Assembly: GCF_963674635.1 (NCBI RefSeq) | Contig: NZ_OY771475.1 | Coordinates: 2,232,001-2,296,000, forward strand | Source of the DNA: Breoghania sp. | GTDB taxonomy: Bacteria; Pseudomonadota; Alphaproteobacteria; Rhizobiales; Stappiaceae | DNA length: 64,000 nucleotides | Direction: 5' to 3' | Part shown: one piece after another, positions 49,889 to 58,428 of the stretch | How positions within the stretch are numbered: the stretch's first letter is position 1 | How the letters are laid out: each line of letters starts with the position of its first letter | Made by a program: the position numbers and the translations under genes | The notes under the pieces: model-generated | Databases searched by the model: none | The model's input: the letters and a program-made list of their open reading frames with translations, nothing else | Told to the model about the DNA's origin: nothing

Positions 49889-51514
49889 ATGCTCGGTCTG
49901 ATGCAGAACTGGCCACTTACCTGCAACAAGATACTGGATCACGCCGCGACTTATCACGGCAATCGCGAGGTGGTCTCCCGCCTGGTGGAAGGCCCGATCA
50001 CGCGCATTTCCTACAAGGATCTGCGCGGGCGCGCTCTGCAGGTCGCCAAACGGCTGGAACATGACGGCATCGTGTTCGGGGACCGCTGCGCGACGCTCGC
50101 GTGGAACACCGCCCGGCACATGGAGGTCTGGTACGGCCTTCTTGGCATCGGCGCGATCTACCACACCGTCAATCCGCGCCTTTTCCCCGATCAGATCGCC
50201 TGGATTCTCAACCACGCCGAGGACCGATTCCTTTTCGTCGACCTGACCTTCCTGCCCATCGTGGAGAAAATCCGGGATCAGCTGACGACCATCGAGAAGA
50301 TCATCGTTCTGACCGACGCAGAGCACCTGCCGGAGGCCGGCCTGTCGGTCATCGCCTACGAGGAATGGCTGGCCGAGACCGACAGCGACTTCGCCTGGAA
50401 GGCCTTCGATGAAAACACCGCGGCCGGCATCTGCTACACCTCGGGCACGACGGGAAATCCCAAGGGCGTCGTCTATTCCCACCGCTCCAACGTGCTGCAT
50501 GCCATGGCCGCGTTGCAGGTCGACATGCTGGGCCTGTCCAGCCGCGACCGGGTGCTGCCCGTTGTGCCGCTCTTTCACGCCAATGGCTGGTCGCTGGCCT
50601 TTTCCGCCCCGATGGCGGGGGCCGGCCTCGTCATGCCGGGCGCGCGGATGGACGGTGAGGCGATCTGGGAGTTGCTGGACACCGAGAAGGTCACCTTCAC
50701 CGCCGCCGTCCCCACTGTCTGGCTGATGCTTCTCGACTACCTGGAGCGCACCGGCAAGGCCCTGCCCTATCTGGAACGCGTGGTGATTGGCGGCTCTGCC
50801 TGCCCGCGCGCCATGACGGAGAAATTCGAGACCAACTATGATGTCCGCGTCATTCACGCCTGGGGCATGACGGAAATGAGCCCGCTCGGTTCCGTCTGCA
50901 CGCTGAAGCCGGAATATGCGGATCTTGAGGGAGAGGCGCGGCTCGACATTCAGGAAAAGCAGGGTCACCCCCCCTTCACCATCGAGATGAAGGTGACCGA
51001 CGACGACGGTGTGGAACGTCCCTGGGATGGCAAGACCTTCGGGCGCCTGAAAGTGCGAGGCCCCGCGGTGACCAGTTCCTACTTCAAGGGCGAAGGTGGC
51101 GAGGTTCTGGACGAGGACGGGTTCTTCGATACCGGCGATGTCGCCCATATCGACGCGCATGGCTACATGCAGATCACGGACCGGGCCAAGGACGTCATCA
51201 AGTCCGGCGGGGAATGGATCTCCACCATCGATCTGGAGAACATCGCCGTCGGCCATCCGGAGGTGGCGGAAGCGGCCGCCATCGGCGTGGCCCATCCGAA
51301 ATGGGACGAGCGCCCGCTTCTTGTGATCGTGCCGCGCGAAGGGACCAACCCGACGCGTGAGGACCTTCTCGCCTTCATGCAGGGCAAGATCGCAAAATGG
51401 TGGATGCCGGATGATGTGGTCATCGTGAGTGAAATCCCGCACACGGCGACCGGCAAGATCAAGAAAACCGCCTTGCGGGAGAGTTTCTCCAACTATCAGT
51501 TGCCAACGATCTGA
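49889..51514 (+). CDS. Acyl-CoA synthetase (AMP-forming; AlkK/DmdB-like)
   Basis: A 541-residue ligase activating a carboxylic acid with ATP and CoA. The AMP-binding loop is YTSGTTGNPKGV, followed by WGMTEMSP and the C-terminal lysine motif GKIKKTALRE. The start (LGLMQNWPLTCNKILDHA) and RLFPDQIAWILNHAEDR resemble medium-chain fatty-acid ligases (AlkK) and methylmercaptopropionate-CoA ligase (DmdB); these cannot be told apart by eye. GGGAGG gives a strong ribosome-binding site. An operator-like dyad lies directly upstream. Confidence 0.92.
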   Translation: MLGLMQNWPLTCNKILDHAATYHGNREVVSRLVEGPITRISYKDLRGRALQVAKRLEHDGIVFGDRCATLAWNTARHMEVWYGLLGIGAIYHTVNPRLFPDQIAWILNHAEDRFLFVDLTFLPIVEKIRDQLTTIEKIIVLTDAEHLPEAGLSVIAYEEWLAETDSDFAWKAFDENTAAGICYTSGTTGNPKGVVYSHRSNVLHAMAALQVDMLGLSSRDRVLPVVPLFHANGWSLAFSAPMAGAGLVMPGARMDGEAIWELLDTEKVTFTAAVPTVWLMLLDYLERTGKALPYLERVVIGGSACPRAMTEKFETNYDVRVIHAWGMTEMSPLGSVCTLKPEYADLEGEARLDIQEKQGHPPFTIEMKVTDDDGVERPWDGKTFGRLKVRGPAVTSSYFKGEGGEVLDEDGFFDTGDVAHIDAHGYMQITDRAKDVIKSGGEWISTIDLENIAVGHPEVAEAAAIGVAHPKWDERPLLVIVPREGTNPTREDLLAFMQGKIAKWWMPDDVVIVSEIPHTATGKIKKTALRESFSNYQLPTI

Positions 51515-51709
51515 TCTGAGGGGGCGCGACGCCCGTCGCCTGTCGGATCAACGACAACGTGCAGACCGGTTTGCCTGCTCCCGACGCCGTGCTATGGCTT
51601 GGGAGCAGATAGCCGGAGTGATCTCGTGTGAGATCCACCGACATCGGCTGCATCCTCGTTTTCCGGCTGGCACCGGTTTCGGTCCGCCCCCCGATTTTCG
51701 TCAGGCCCA

Positions 51710-52606
51710 ATGCGCAAACGCCTTCCGATCCGCCGCGCAAAAGCGGCGAGCTACAGCCGGTTTGCCGGTGTCGTGTCGATACCGGTCATTGGCATCGCGG
51801 CCGCTCTGCATCGCAGCGGCCACCTTGATACGGTCGCACTGTTTTCCGTGCTCGGCTTCGGCTTCGCACTGGCACTTTCGGCCGTGGTGGCGGCAATTGC
51901 CGCGGTTGCCGCGATCTGGCGCAGGGGCGCTCCGGGTGTGGGCGATGCGGTTTTCGGCCTCATTTGCGGCCTCATTGCGCTGACGCCCGCGGCTGCGGTG
52001 ACGGCGGCGGCGATCCTTTATCCGCGGCTGACGGACATATCCACCGATCTGGACTCGCCGCCGCGGCTGGCGCTTTCGGAAAACCGCACCCAGCCTGATG
52101 AACATCTTCGCCCCGCTGCCCAGCGAGCAGCCTATCCTGATATCGTCCCGCGGCGCTTTCCGGTCGGCACTTCACAATTATACGCCGCGGTGGAACAGGT
52201 CATCGAAGACCAGGGCTGGACAATCGAAGCCCATCTCGCCCCGGCCATGAACGATGATCCCGCCGTCATTCGCGCGCAAGCGCGGACGCTGCTGCTGGGT
52301 TTCGTCGATGACGTGACCGTGCGCATCCTGCCCGACGCCATCGGCGCCCGGCTGGATATTCGCTCGGCCTCGCGTCTGGGCGAACATGATCTGGGTACCA
52401 ACGCCCGGCGGATCCGTTCGCTTCTGGCGGGTGTCGACAGGGTGCTGACCGAGGCCTATGGCATCACCGAGGTTCAGGAAAGCGACACCGCGCCTGCCGA
52501 AAGCGTGCCGCTGGAATATGAAAAGCTGGATGTCGGGCCAGACGAACCCGACGTACCCGTTCCCGGTGACAAGCCAGAACAGTTGGAGGCCCCCGTCAGT
52601 GGCTGA
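51710..52606 (+). CDS. DUF1499 domain-containing membrane protein
   Basis: A 298-residue protein: three hydrophobic spans in residues 15-110 followed by a DUF1499 domain (about 140-270, VGTSQLYAAVEQVIEDQGW, then VTVRILPDAIGARLDIRSASRLGEHDLGTNARRI). The last 25 residues are acidic and Pro-rich. Function unknown. It is 195 bases after the acyl-CoA synthetase; the start is the first ATG of the frame. Confidence 0.85.
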   Translation: MRKRLPIRRAKAASYSRFAGVVSIPVIGIAAALHRSGHLDTVALFSVLGFGFALALSAVVAAIAAVAAIWRRGAPGVGDAVFGLICGLIALTPAAAVTAAAILYPRLTDISTDLDSPPRLALSENRTQPDEHLRPAAQRAAYPDIVPRRFPVGTSQLYAAVEQVIEDQGWTIEAHLAPAMNDDPAVIRAQARTLLLGFVDDVTVRILPDAIGARLDIRSASRLGEHDLGTNARRIRSLLAGVDRVLTEAYGITEVQESDTAPAESVPLEYEKLDVGPDEPDVPVPGDKPEQLEAPVSG

Positions 52607-52622
52607 CCGCGAACCGATCCGC

Positions 52623-53564
52623 TCAGGCGGGTGTGTAGTGGGTCGTCAGCGAGGGAACACCGTCGGCAATGACGCGACCTCGGGCGACGAGATCCTCCAC
52701 ATGGGCGAGCACTGACAGGGCCGCCGGACCGTGCAGGGACCGGTCGATATCGCGGTAGATGACCTTCACCATCTGCGGAATAAGCTCGTCCCCCGCCTCG
52801 ATGCGCGCCAGAACGGCCGCCTCGCGCGCCAGGCGATGTTCCTTCAGGGCCGCCACATAGGCCGGCGCATCGCGCACAGGGCCTCCATGGCCGGGGTAAT
52901 AAACCTCCTCCGCGCGAGCCATCAACCGGTCCAGCGAGGCCATGTAGTCCGCCATGGCCCCGTCCGGCGGGGCGACGATGGAGGTCGACCATGCCATTAC
53001 GTGATCACCGGAAAAGAGTGTCCCGTCCTCCTTGCAGGCGAAAGCCAGGTGGTTCGCCGTGTGACCGGGCGTCTCGATCGTTTCCAGCGACCAGCCGTCC
53101 CCCTCCAGCACCTCCCCATCCTTCAGTTCGCGGTCTGGCACGTGCTCTGTATCGCCGCCAGCGTCCAGGGGATTGACCTCTCCGACATTGAGAGGCCGTG
53201 CGGGACGATGCGGCCCAGAGCCAATGATCGGGGCGCCCGTCAGCGCCTTCAGCGCGCGCGCGGCCGGGGAATGATCGCGATGGGTGTGGGTAACGACGAT
53301 ATGGGAAATCGGGCGCCCGGCGGCAGCGTCCAGAATGGCGCGCACATGAGCGTTGTCATCGGGACCGGGATCGATCACGGCCAGTTCCCGATCGCCGACC
53401 AGATAGGTGTTCGTGCCGTGAAACGTGAAAGGACTCGCATTCGGCGCGGTTAGACGCGCAACGAGCGGCGACAGCTTTACGGCTTCACCGTAACGCGGAT
53501 CGAAGGTTCGGTCATGAAGGAGGGGCAGGACGTGATGCTCCGGACTGGGCCCGGGACATGGCAT
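52623..53564 (-). CDS. MBL-fold metallo-hydrolase (LACTB2-like)
   Basis: A 313-residue metallo-beta-lactamase-fold hydrolase. Zinc ligands are THTHRDHSP (HxHxDH), PGHTANH, SGDHVM and YYPGHGGP. A C-terminal winged-helix-like region (about 265-313) follows, as in LACTB2, which is an RNase; other relatives are thioesterases or glyoxalases. The substrate is unassigned. Convergent with DUF1499 at a 16-base gap. Confidence 0.9.
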   Translation of the reverse strand: MPCPGPSPEHHVLPLLHDRTFDPRYGEAVKLSPLVARLTAPNASPFTFHGTNTYLVGDRELAVIDPGPDDNAHVRAILDAAAGRPISHIVVTHTHRDHSPAARALKALTGAPIIGSGPHRPARPLNVGEVNPLDAGGDTEHVPDRELKDGEVLEGDGWSLETIETPGHTANHLAFACKEDGTLFSGDHVMAWSTSIVAPPDGAMADYMASLDRLMARAEEVYYPGHGGPVRDAPAYVAALKEHRLAREAAVLARIEAGDELIPQMVKVIYRDIDRSLHGPAALSVLAHVEDLVARGRVIADGVPSLTTHYTPA

Positions 53565-53838
53565 CAGACCAGGGCCATTCAGGTTGGGACCTTTATGAGG
53601 CGATAGCGCAAACGGACATGATCACGTGTCCGCGCTGCGCGCCCGGTGCGGGCGTGCAGCCATCGCAACCCTGAGTGACCGTACCGCACATGCCCTGTCT
53701 TGCGGGCTACGGGCGCAATACGCTCCCCATGGGGAAAGGTACTGAAGCAGCCGGACAGGACAGGCACAAGCCCTTTTTCAGAAAGACAGGCATCTTCCCG
53801 ATCCCGCTGCCATCCCAACCATCCCGAAGGACAGTCGA
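53565..53838. other. Intergenic region upstream of the MBL gene
   Basis: Together with 54031-54289 this forms most of a 725-base stretch between the MBL gene and pdxH. It contains a 9-bp stem GCGCGCCCG/CGGGCGTGC with a three-base loop near 53635-53660. No coding sequence is convincing apart from the small ORF at 53839-54015. Confidence 0.4.
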
Positions 53839-54015
53839 TCAGTCCATCGGAAACGCCGCGAGCATCCGCTTGCGACTGTTCTTTTTCTTCTGCTGCAATT
53901 CGCGGTGGCACACGGTCGCCGCCGTAATCGCCTGAATTCCAACCGGCTTGTAGAGCTTTCGCAGGTCGGGCTTTTGGTCGCCCTGGTGGAAGTCAGTTTG
54001 CATGTCCTTGCTCAT
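53839..54015 (-). CDS. Small basic hypothetical protein
   Basis: A 58-residue ORF starting MSKDMQTDFHQGDQKPDLRKL and ending in a Lys/Arg-rich tail (QQKKKNSRKRM). The codon third positions are GC-rich like those of the neighbours, and DLRKLYKPVGIQAITAA looks like a conserved helix, which supports real coding. The ATG at 54015 has GAGG close by; an ATG at 54030 is possible. No membrane span. Function unknown. Confidence 0.45.
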   Translation of the reverse strand: MSKDMQTDFHQGDQKPDLRKLYKPVGIQAITAATVCHRELQQKKKNSRKRMLAAFPMD

Positions 54016-54289
54016 TGTCCTCATCCGCATCGCGCTTCATTCGGCCATCTCATGGGCCAGACGTCCGCAGTTTTCCTTGCGATTGCGTCACTTTCAGGAT
54101 CTCAGCATGTCTTTTACATGGCCAGTCACTTTCGGCGACAGCATGTAATCTTTCGCGAATAGTCATTTGCGGGTCAATCGAAACACGGTCGTTGAGCATG
54201 CGACAAACCAGCCGATCTGACACAATCCGCGATATCATTCTGCCGCTGCGTCAGCGCCGAAAGCCCCGTTTTCTGCCAAAGACGCGCCT

Positions 54290-54928
54290 TCAGGGATAGA
54301 GACGCTGGATGGTCCATGCCGCGTCGAGCGCGTCCCGTTTGAAGACCAGCCGGTCGTGCAGACGGAAAGGACGGTCCTGCCAGAACTCGATCTCGACGGG
54401 CTGGACGCGGAAGCCCGACCAGTGCGCAGGGCGCGGAATTTCGCCGAAACCGAACTTCGCGGTGTAACGGGCGACTTCCTTTTCCAGCGCAAAACGGCTT
54501 TCCAGCGGGCGCGACTGCTTGGAGGCCCAGGCTCCGATTCGGCTGCCACGGGCGCGCGAGGCGTAATAGGTATCCGCCTCTTCATCCGCCACCTGCACAA
54601 CCGGCCCCCTCACCCGCACGCAGCGGCGAAGGCTCTTCCAGTGGAAGCACAAGGCGGCCTTGCCGGAAGACAGCAATTCCCGGCCTTTCGCGCTTTCATA
54701 GTTGGTGTAGAAAACGAAGCCGCGCTCATCGACTTCCTTGAGCAGCACCATACGCACGTTCGGCAGGCCGTTTTCATCCACAGTTGCGACCGACATCGCA
54801 TTGGGATCGTTGCTCTCAGCCTTTTCCGCCTCTACAAACCATTCAGAGAAAATGCGAAATGGTTCCGCGTTCCCTGCGGAATTACCCTTTGTTAACCCTT
54901 CAAAGGGATCTTTGATCGTCTCAGACAT
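54290..54928 (-). CDS. pdxH: Pyridoxamine 5'-phosphate oxidase
   Basis: A 212-residue FMN enzyme making pyridoxal 5'-phosphate from PNP or PMP. It shows the N-terminal helix, then NAMSVATVDENGLPNVRMVLLKEVDERGFVFYTNYES (read across strands), SRPLESR and the C-terminal FRLHDRL...W(T)IQRLYP motif. ATG 54928 was chosen because AAGG lies eight bases upstream; the next ATG upstream overlaps the divergent lipoprotein start. Its length is normal. Confidence 0.95.
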   Translation of the reverse strand: MSETIKDPFEGLTKGNSAGNAEPFRIFSEWFVEAEKAESNDPNAMSVATVDENGLPNVRMVLLKEVDERGFVFYTNYESAKGRELLSSGKAALCFHWKSLRRCVRVRGPVVQVADEEADTYYASRARGSRIGAWASKQSRPLESRFALEKEVARYTAKFGFGEIPRPAHWSGFRVQPVEIEFWQDRPFRLHDRLVFKRDALDAAWTIQRLYP

Positions 54929-54950
54929 TGGAGTTGCCTTCAGGTTCGGC

Positions 54951-55448
54951 ATGAGTGGTCAGCACGCGACGTTCTATACCCTTCGCACCGGATGGCGCCA
55001 GCAGCGTCTTGTGGTGACTGTTATCGGGTTGCTCGCGCTGGCGGGTTGCGGACATATCTCATTCCCGATGGGCGAAACTGCCGAGAGTGAAGCCACAGGT
55101 CTGAAAACCGCTTCCATAAAGGGCATGGAAACGCCCGAGAGTGAAAGCGAGGTCGTTGAAACCGACCGCGGCGTCATCGCCTCCACCCTTGCCAACGCGC
55201 CTGCGGACAAGAACGCGGAAGCCGCCCCCAACGCGACCCAGCTTGCCTGGGTGAACCCGGAAACGGGCAATCAGGGCACGATCTTCGAGATCGTTGACGC
55301 AGACCCCAAGGGCGTCCACGGGTGCCGCAAGTTCTCCACCACGGCCAATACGATCGAGGGTGTGCGCGCCTATTCCGGCATCGCCTGCCCGGACAGCTTC
55401 GACAAGTGGCACGTCACCGTGTTAAAGCCTGCTGACGCAGGTGCTTGA
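54951..55448 (+). CDS. Lipoprotein, RT0821/Lpp0805-like surface protein
   Basis: A 165-residue protein with a basic N-terminus (RTGWRQQR), a hydrophobic stretch and a lipobox LAGC near residue 33, so it should be lipidated and anchored in the membrane. The C-terminal half (about 95-165, LAWVNPETGNQGTIFEI, then GCRKFSTTANTIEGVRAYSG and WHVTVL) resembles the C-terminal domain of RT0821/Lpp0805 surface proteins. Function unknown. The start is on the opposite strand from, and two bases from, an alternative pdxH start, so the promoters overlap. Confidence 0.75.
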   Translation: MSGQHATFYTLRTGWRQQRLVVTVIGLLALAGCGHISFPMGETAESEATGLKTASIKGMETPESESEVVETDRGVIASTLANAPADKNAEAAPNATQLAWVNPETGNQGTIFEIVDADPKGVHGCRKFSTTANTIEGVRAYSGIACPDSFDKWHVTVLKPADAGA

Positions 55449-55650
55449 GCGGACGGTCGAACGAGAACCTGCGCCGCGATTTCGTCGAAACGGATAAGGT
55501 TCGGGCAACAGACCGGATTGCATAATGCATCCGGATCCACCTCGCCTCTGGCATTTATTCCTACGGCACCCCATATCTCCCTCGAACGGATGCCCTTGCG
55601 GCGTCCACCCGAGATTGCCCTGTATCCGGGGCGCATTGCGCCCTTTCACA

Positions 55651-56652
55651 ATGACGGACCTGATCATGCGTGATCCGTACCAAGTTCTTGGCGTTTCCAA
55701 ATCCGCGAGCGAGGCGGACATCAAGCGCGCATTCCGCAAGCTTGCCAAGCAGTACCACCCCGATCAGAACGCCAACGACAAGTCGGCCCAGCAGAAATTT
55801 TCCGAGGTCAACCAGGCCTATGAAATCGTTGGCGACAAGACCAAGCGCGCCCAGTTTGACCGCGGCGAGATCGATGCGGAAGGCAAGCAGCGTTTTCAGG
55901 GGTTCGAAGGCTTTGGCGGCGCAGGTGGCGCGGGCCGGGGCAGCGGCTGGGGCGGCTTCCGCCAGGCAGGCGGCGGCGGTGCCGGCAGCGGCGGCTTCGA
56001 CGATATCCTGAACGAGATTTTCGGCGGCTTCGGCGGCGCGCGCACCAAGGGTGCGGGCGCAGGCATGGGCGGCGCTGGCATGGGTGCGGGAGCCGGAACC
56101 GGGACGCGTGCCCGGCCTCAGCGCGGCGAAGACGTCAATGTGACCGCCAGGGTCACGCTCAAGGACTATGCCCATGACGGCAAGGCCCGTGTGACCCTGC
56201 CCAACGGCAAGACGCTCAACGTGACGGTGCCGCCGGGCACACAGTCGGGTGATCAGATCCGTCTGAAGGGGCAGGGCAATCCCGGCGCGCACGGGGCGCC
56301 TGCTGGCGATGCGCGGGTGACGATCCAGTTCGCATCCCATCCGCATTTCACGCCGGAGGGCAGCAATCTGCGACTGAACCTGCCGATCACGCTTTATGAG
56401 GCGGCGCTTGGCGGCAAGGTCCGTGTACCGACACTGGACAATGCGGTGGAGCTGACCATTCCGGCCAATTCCTCCGGCGGACGTACGCTGCGCCTGAAGG
56501 GCAAGGGACTGCCGACCAAGGGCGGCGGTCATGGCGACCTGATGGTGACGTTGCGCATCGTGCTGCCGGAAGGCGGCGACGCTGATCTGGAAGCGCTGAT
56601 GCGCGTGTGGCAGAGCACCAAGCCCTACAATCCGCGTTCGGGCATGGAATAA
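55651..56652 (+). CDS. DnaJ-class co-chaperone (CbpA type)
   Basis: A 333-residue Hsp40 with an N-terminal J domain whose HPD triplet is residues 36-38 (QYHPDQN), a Gly/Phe-rich linker (about 80-150, FEGFGGAGGAG) and two C-terminal substrate-binding beta-barrel domains. There is no cysteine-rich zinc finger, so it is class II (CbpA/DjlA-like), not canonical DnaJ. It would stimulate DnaK. ATG 55651 was taken; a second in-frame ATG (55666) is five codons later and may be the true start. A terminator follows. Confidence 0.93.
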   Translation: MTDLIMRDPYQVLGVSKSASEADIKRAFRKLAKQYHPDQNANDKSAQQKFSEVNQAYEIVGDKTKRAQFDRGEIDAEGKQRFQGFEGFGGAGGAGRGSGWGGFRQAGGGGAGSGGFDDILNEIFGGFGGARTKGAGAGMGGAGMGAGAGTGTRARPQRGEDVNVTARVTLKDYAHDGKARVTLPNGKTLNVTVPPGTQSGDQIRLKGQGNPGAHGAPAGDARVTIQFASHPHFTPEGSNLRLNLPITLYEAALGGKVRVPTLDNAVELTIPANSSGGRTLRLKGKGLPTKGGGHGDLMVTLRIVLPEGGDADLEALMRVWQSTKPYNPRSGME

Positions 56653-56668
56653 TCGAAGCCGAACAAGC

Positions 56669-56693
56669 AAGGGGGCCGAAAGACCCCCTTTTC
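56669..56693 (+). terminator. Rho-independent terminator after the DnaJ-domain gene
   Basis: AAGGGGG (56669-56675) and CCCCCTT (56684-56690) pair with an eight-base loop, followed by TTCTC. Confidence 0.7.
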
Positions 56694-56704
56694 TCATTTC
56701 GAAC

Positions 56705-57580
56705 TCAGCCTGCCACGGGCCCAAGATCCACCGGAGCCGGGTCATCGTCCGGCACGAAGAAATCGGGTGTCAGGGGCTGTGTGGGGTCGATGCGGTACTG
56801 GTCGAAATCGGTCCAGCCTTCGCCTGCAAGGACCGTGTCGTCGATCAGGAAATTGCCTGTGAAATCGCGGGCTGGCTTGCGGAAGATCTCCGCAGCCGCA
56901 TCGGCCATGATGTCCGGCTTGCGGCCCGTCTGCATCACGGCCTCACCGCCCAGCAGGTTCTGAATGGCCGCCGTCGCAATGACGGTGCGCGGCCACAGTG
57001 CATTGACCGCGATGCCGCTTGAGCGCAATTCGCCCGCCAGCCCCAGCACGACGAGGCTCATTCCATATTTCGCTATGGAATAGGGCGTGTGGCTGGCGAA
57101 CCACTTCTCCTTCATGTCGAGCGGCGGCGACAACATGAGGATGTGCGGATTTTCCGCCTTCTCCAGATGCGGGATCGCATATTTCGAAGTCATCAGCGTG
57201 CCGCGCGTATTGACCTGATGCATCAGGTCGAAGCGCTTCATGTCGGTGTTGCGCACATTGGTGAGCTGGATGGCGCTGGCATTGTTGACGAGGATATCTA
57301 GCCCGCCAAAGGCGGCGACCGTCTCCTCGATGGCCTGCGCCACGCTTTCCTCGTCACGTACATCGACGACCAGCGGCAGGGCCTTGCCGCCCGCCTCCTC
57401 GATCTCATCAGCCGCGGTATAGATTGTCCCCGCCAGCTTGGGATGGGGCTCTGCGGTCTTGGCCGCGATGGTAACATTCGCGCCTTCTCGTGCCGCCTTC
57501 AACGCGATGGCAAGGCCAATCCCGCGCGATGCGCCAGTAATGAACAGCGTCTTGCCCTTCAGGCTCCCCGAAACACTCAT
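56705..57580 (-). CDS. Short-chain dehydrogenase/reductase (HSDL2-like)
   Basis: A 291-residue SDR. The cofactor loop is TGASRGIGLA, the active site has the Tyr-X-X-X-Lys of PYSIAKYGM, and NNASAIQ is the structural motif. The stretch PHPKLAGTIYTAADEIEEAGGKALP closely resembles the HSDL2 subfamily. The substrate is probably a 3-hydroxyacyl or hydroxysteroid-like compound, but this is inference. It is 17 bases after the enoyl-CoA hydratase gene and is the last gene of that operon. Confidence 0.9.
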   Translation of the reverse strand: MSVSGSLKGKTLFITGASRGIGLAIALKAAREGANVTIAAKTAEPHPKLAGTIYTAADEIEEAGGKALPLVVDVRDEESVAQAIEETVAAFGGLDILVNNASAIQLTNVRNTDMKRFDLMHQVNTRGTLMTSKYAIPHLEKAENPHILMLSPPLDMKEKWFASHTPYSIAKYGMSLVVLGLAGELRSSGIAVNALWPRTVIATAAIQNLLGGEAVMQTGRKPDIMADAAAEIFRKPARDFTGNFLIDDTVLAGEGWTDFDQYRIDPTQPLTPDFFVPDDDPAPVDLGPVAG

Positions 57581-57597
57581 TGTCGTAACCTCCCCGA

Positions 57598-58344
57598 TCA
57601 GGTCTTGCTGCGCGCCATGAACGCGGAAAGAGCGGCCTGCGCTTCTTCAGAACGCAGGCGTACGCGGAACGCCGCGCTCTCCGCTTCCAGACGCTCCGTC
57701 ACCGCGGTGCGATCTCCACGCATGAAATTGCGCGCAAGGGCCAGAGCTTCCTGCGGCTTGGAAGCCAGAAGTCGCACAGCCTGCATCGCGGTCTCTTCGA
57801 TCACATCCTCACCAACGATGTGATTGACGAGCCCAGCCCGCCATGCCGCATCGGCATCAAAGGGCACGCCAAGACAGAGCATCTCGAAAGCCCGCTGGTA
57901 GCCCATGAGGGCAGGCGCCAACAGCGAGGACCCCGCTTCCGGAACGAGCCCAAGGTCGAGAAACGGTGTCTTCAATTGAGAACGCGGGGTCGCGAAGACC
58001 ATGTCGCAATGAAAGAGCATGGTCACCCCGACACCGATCGCGAGACCGTCGACCACCGCGATCACCGGCTTTTGGGAACATGCGATCGCCTTCAGGAAGC
58101 GGATCACCTCCATCCCGAGCCCCTCGCCCGTCTGGGCGAATTTGAGGAAGTCGGCGATATCGTTACCGGCGGTAAAAGCGCCCGGCCCGCCCAGGATCAT
58201 CGAGACCCGCACATCGTCATTGGTGTTGGCGTCCTCCAACGCCTCCGCCATCTGATCGTACATCACCCGCGTGAGGGCATTCTTCTTTTCGGGACGATCC
58301 ATGCGGATGGTCCGAACCATTTCATTCAATTGGATGCGGATCAT
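57598..58344 (-). CDS. Enoyl-CoA hydratase/isomerase family protein
   Basis: A 248-residue crotonase-fold enzyme. The oxyanion motif is AFTAGNDIADF and the second catalytic region is KTPFLDLGLVPEAGSS. It lies between an acyl-CoA dehydrogenase (84 bases upstream, with an 8-bp hairpin at 58375-58399) and an SDR (17 bases downstream), i.e. in a second beta-oxidation operon. Whether it is a true hydratase or an isomerase is not decidable. Confidence 0.9.
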   Translation of the reverse strand: MIRIQLNEMVRTIRMDRPEKKNALTRVMYDQMAEALEDANTNDDVRVSMILGGPGAFTAGNDIADFLKFAQTGEGLGMEVIRFLKAIACSQKPVIAVVDGLAIGVGVTMLFHCDMVFATPRSQLKTPFLDLGLVPEAGSSLLAPALMGYQRAFEMLCLGVPFDADAAWRAGLVNHIVGEDVIEETAMQAVRLLASKPQEALALARNFMRGDRTAVTERLEAESAAFRVRLRSEEAQAALSAFMARSKT

Positions 58345-58374
58345 ATCTCCCCCCGGTCCGCAAGAAACACTGTC

Positions 58375-58399
58375 GGCTGGCCAGTGACCCCGGCCAGCC
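58375..58399 (-). other. Intra-operon hairpin upstream of enoyl-CoA hydratase gene
   Basis: GGCTGGCC and GGCCAGCC form an 8-bp perfect stem with a nine-base loop between the dehydrogenase stop and the hydratase start. No U-run follows. Confidence 0.4.
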
Positions 58400-58428
58400 C
58401 CTTCATCAGACCTGTCTGGCCAGGCCGC

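Noticed and set aside
49823..51442. 539-codon open frame opposite the acyl-CoA synthetase
   Set aside because: Antisense shadow; His/Gln/Arg-rich composition without motifs.
54050..54238. 62-codon minus-strand ORF next to the small basic ORF
   Set aside because: Third codon positions are not GC-biased and no ribosome-binding site is evident; could still be real if conserved.
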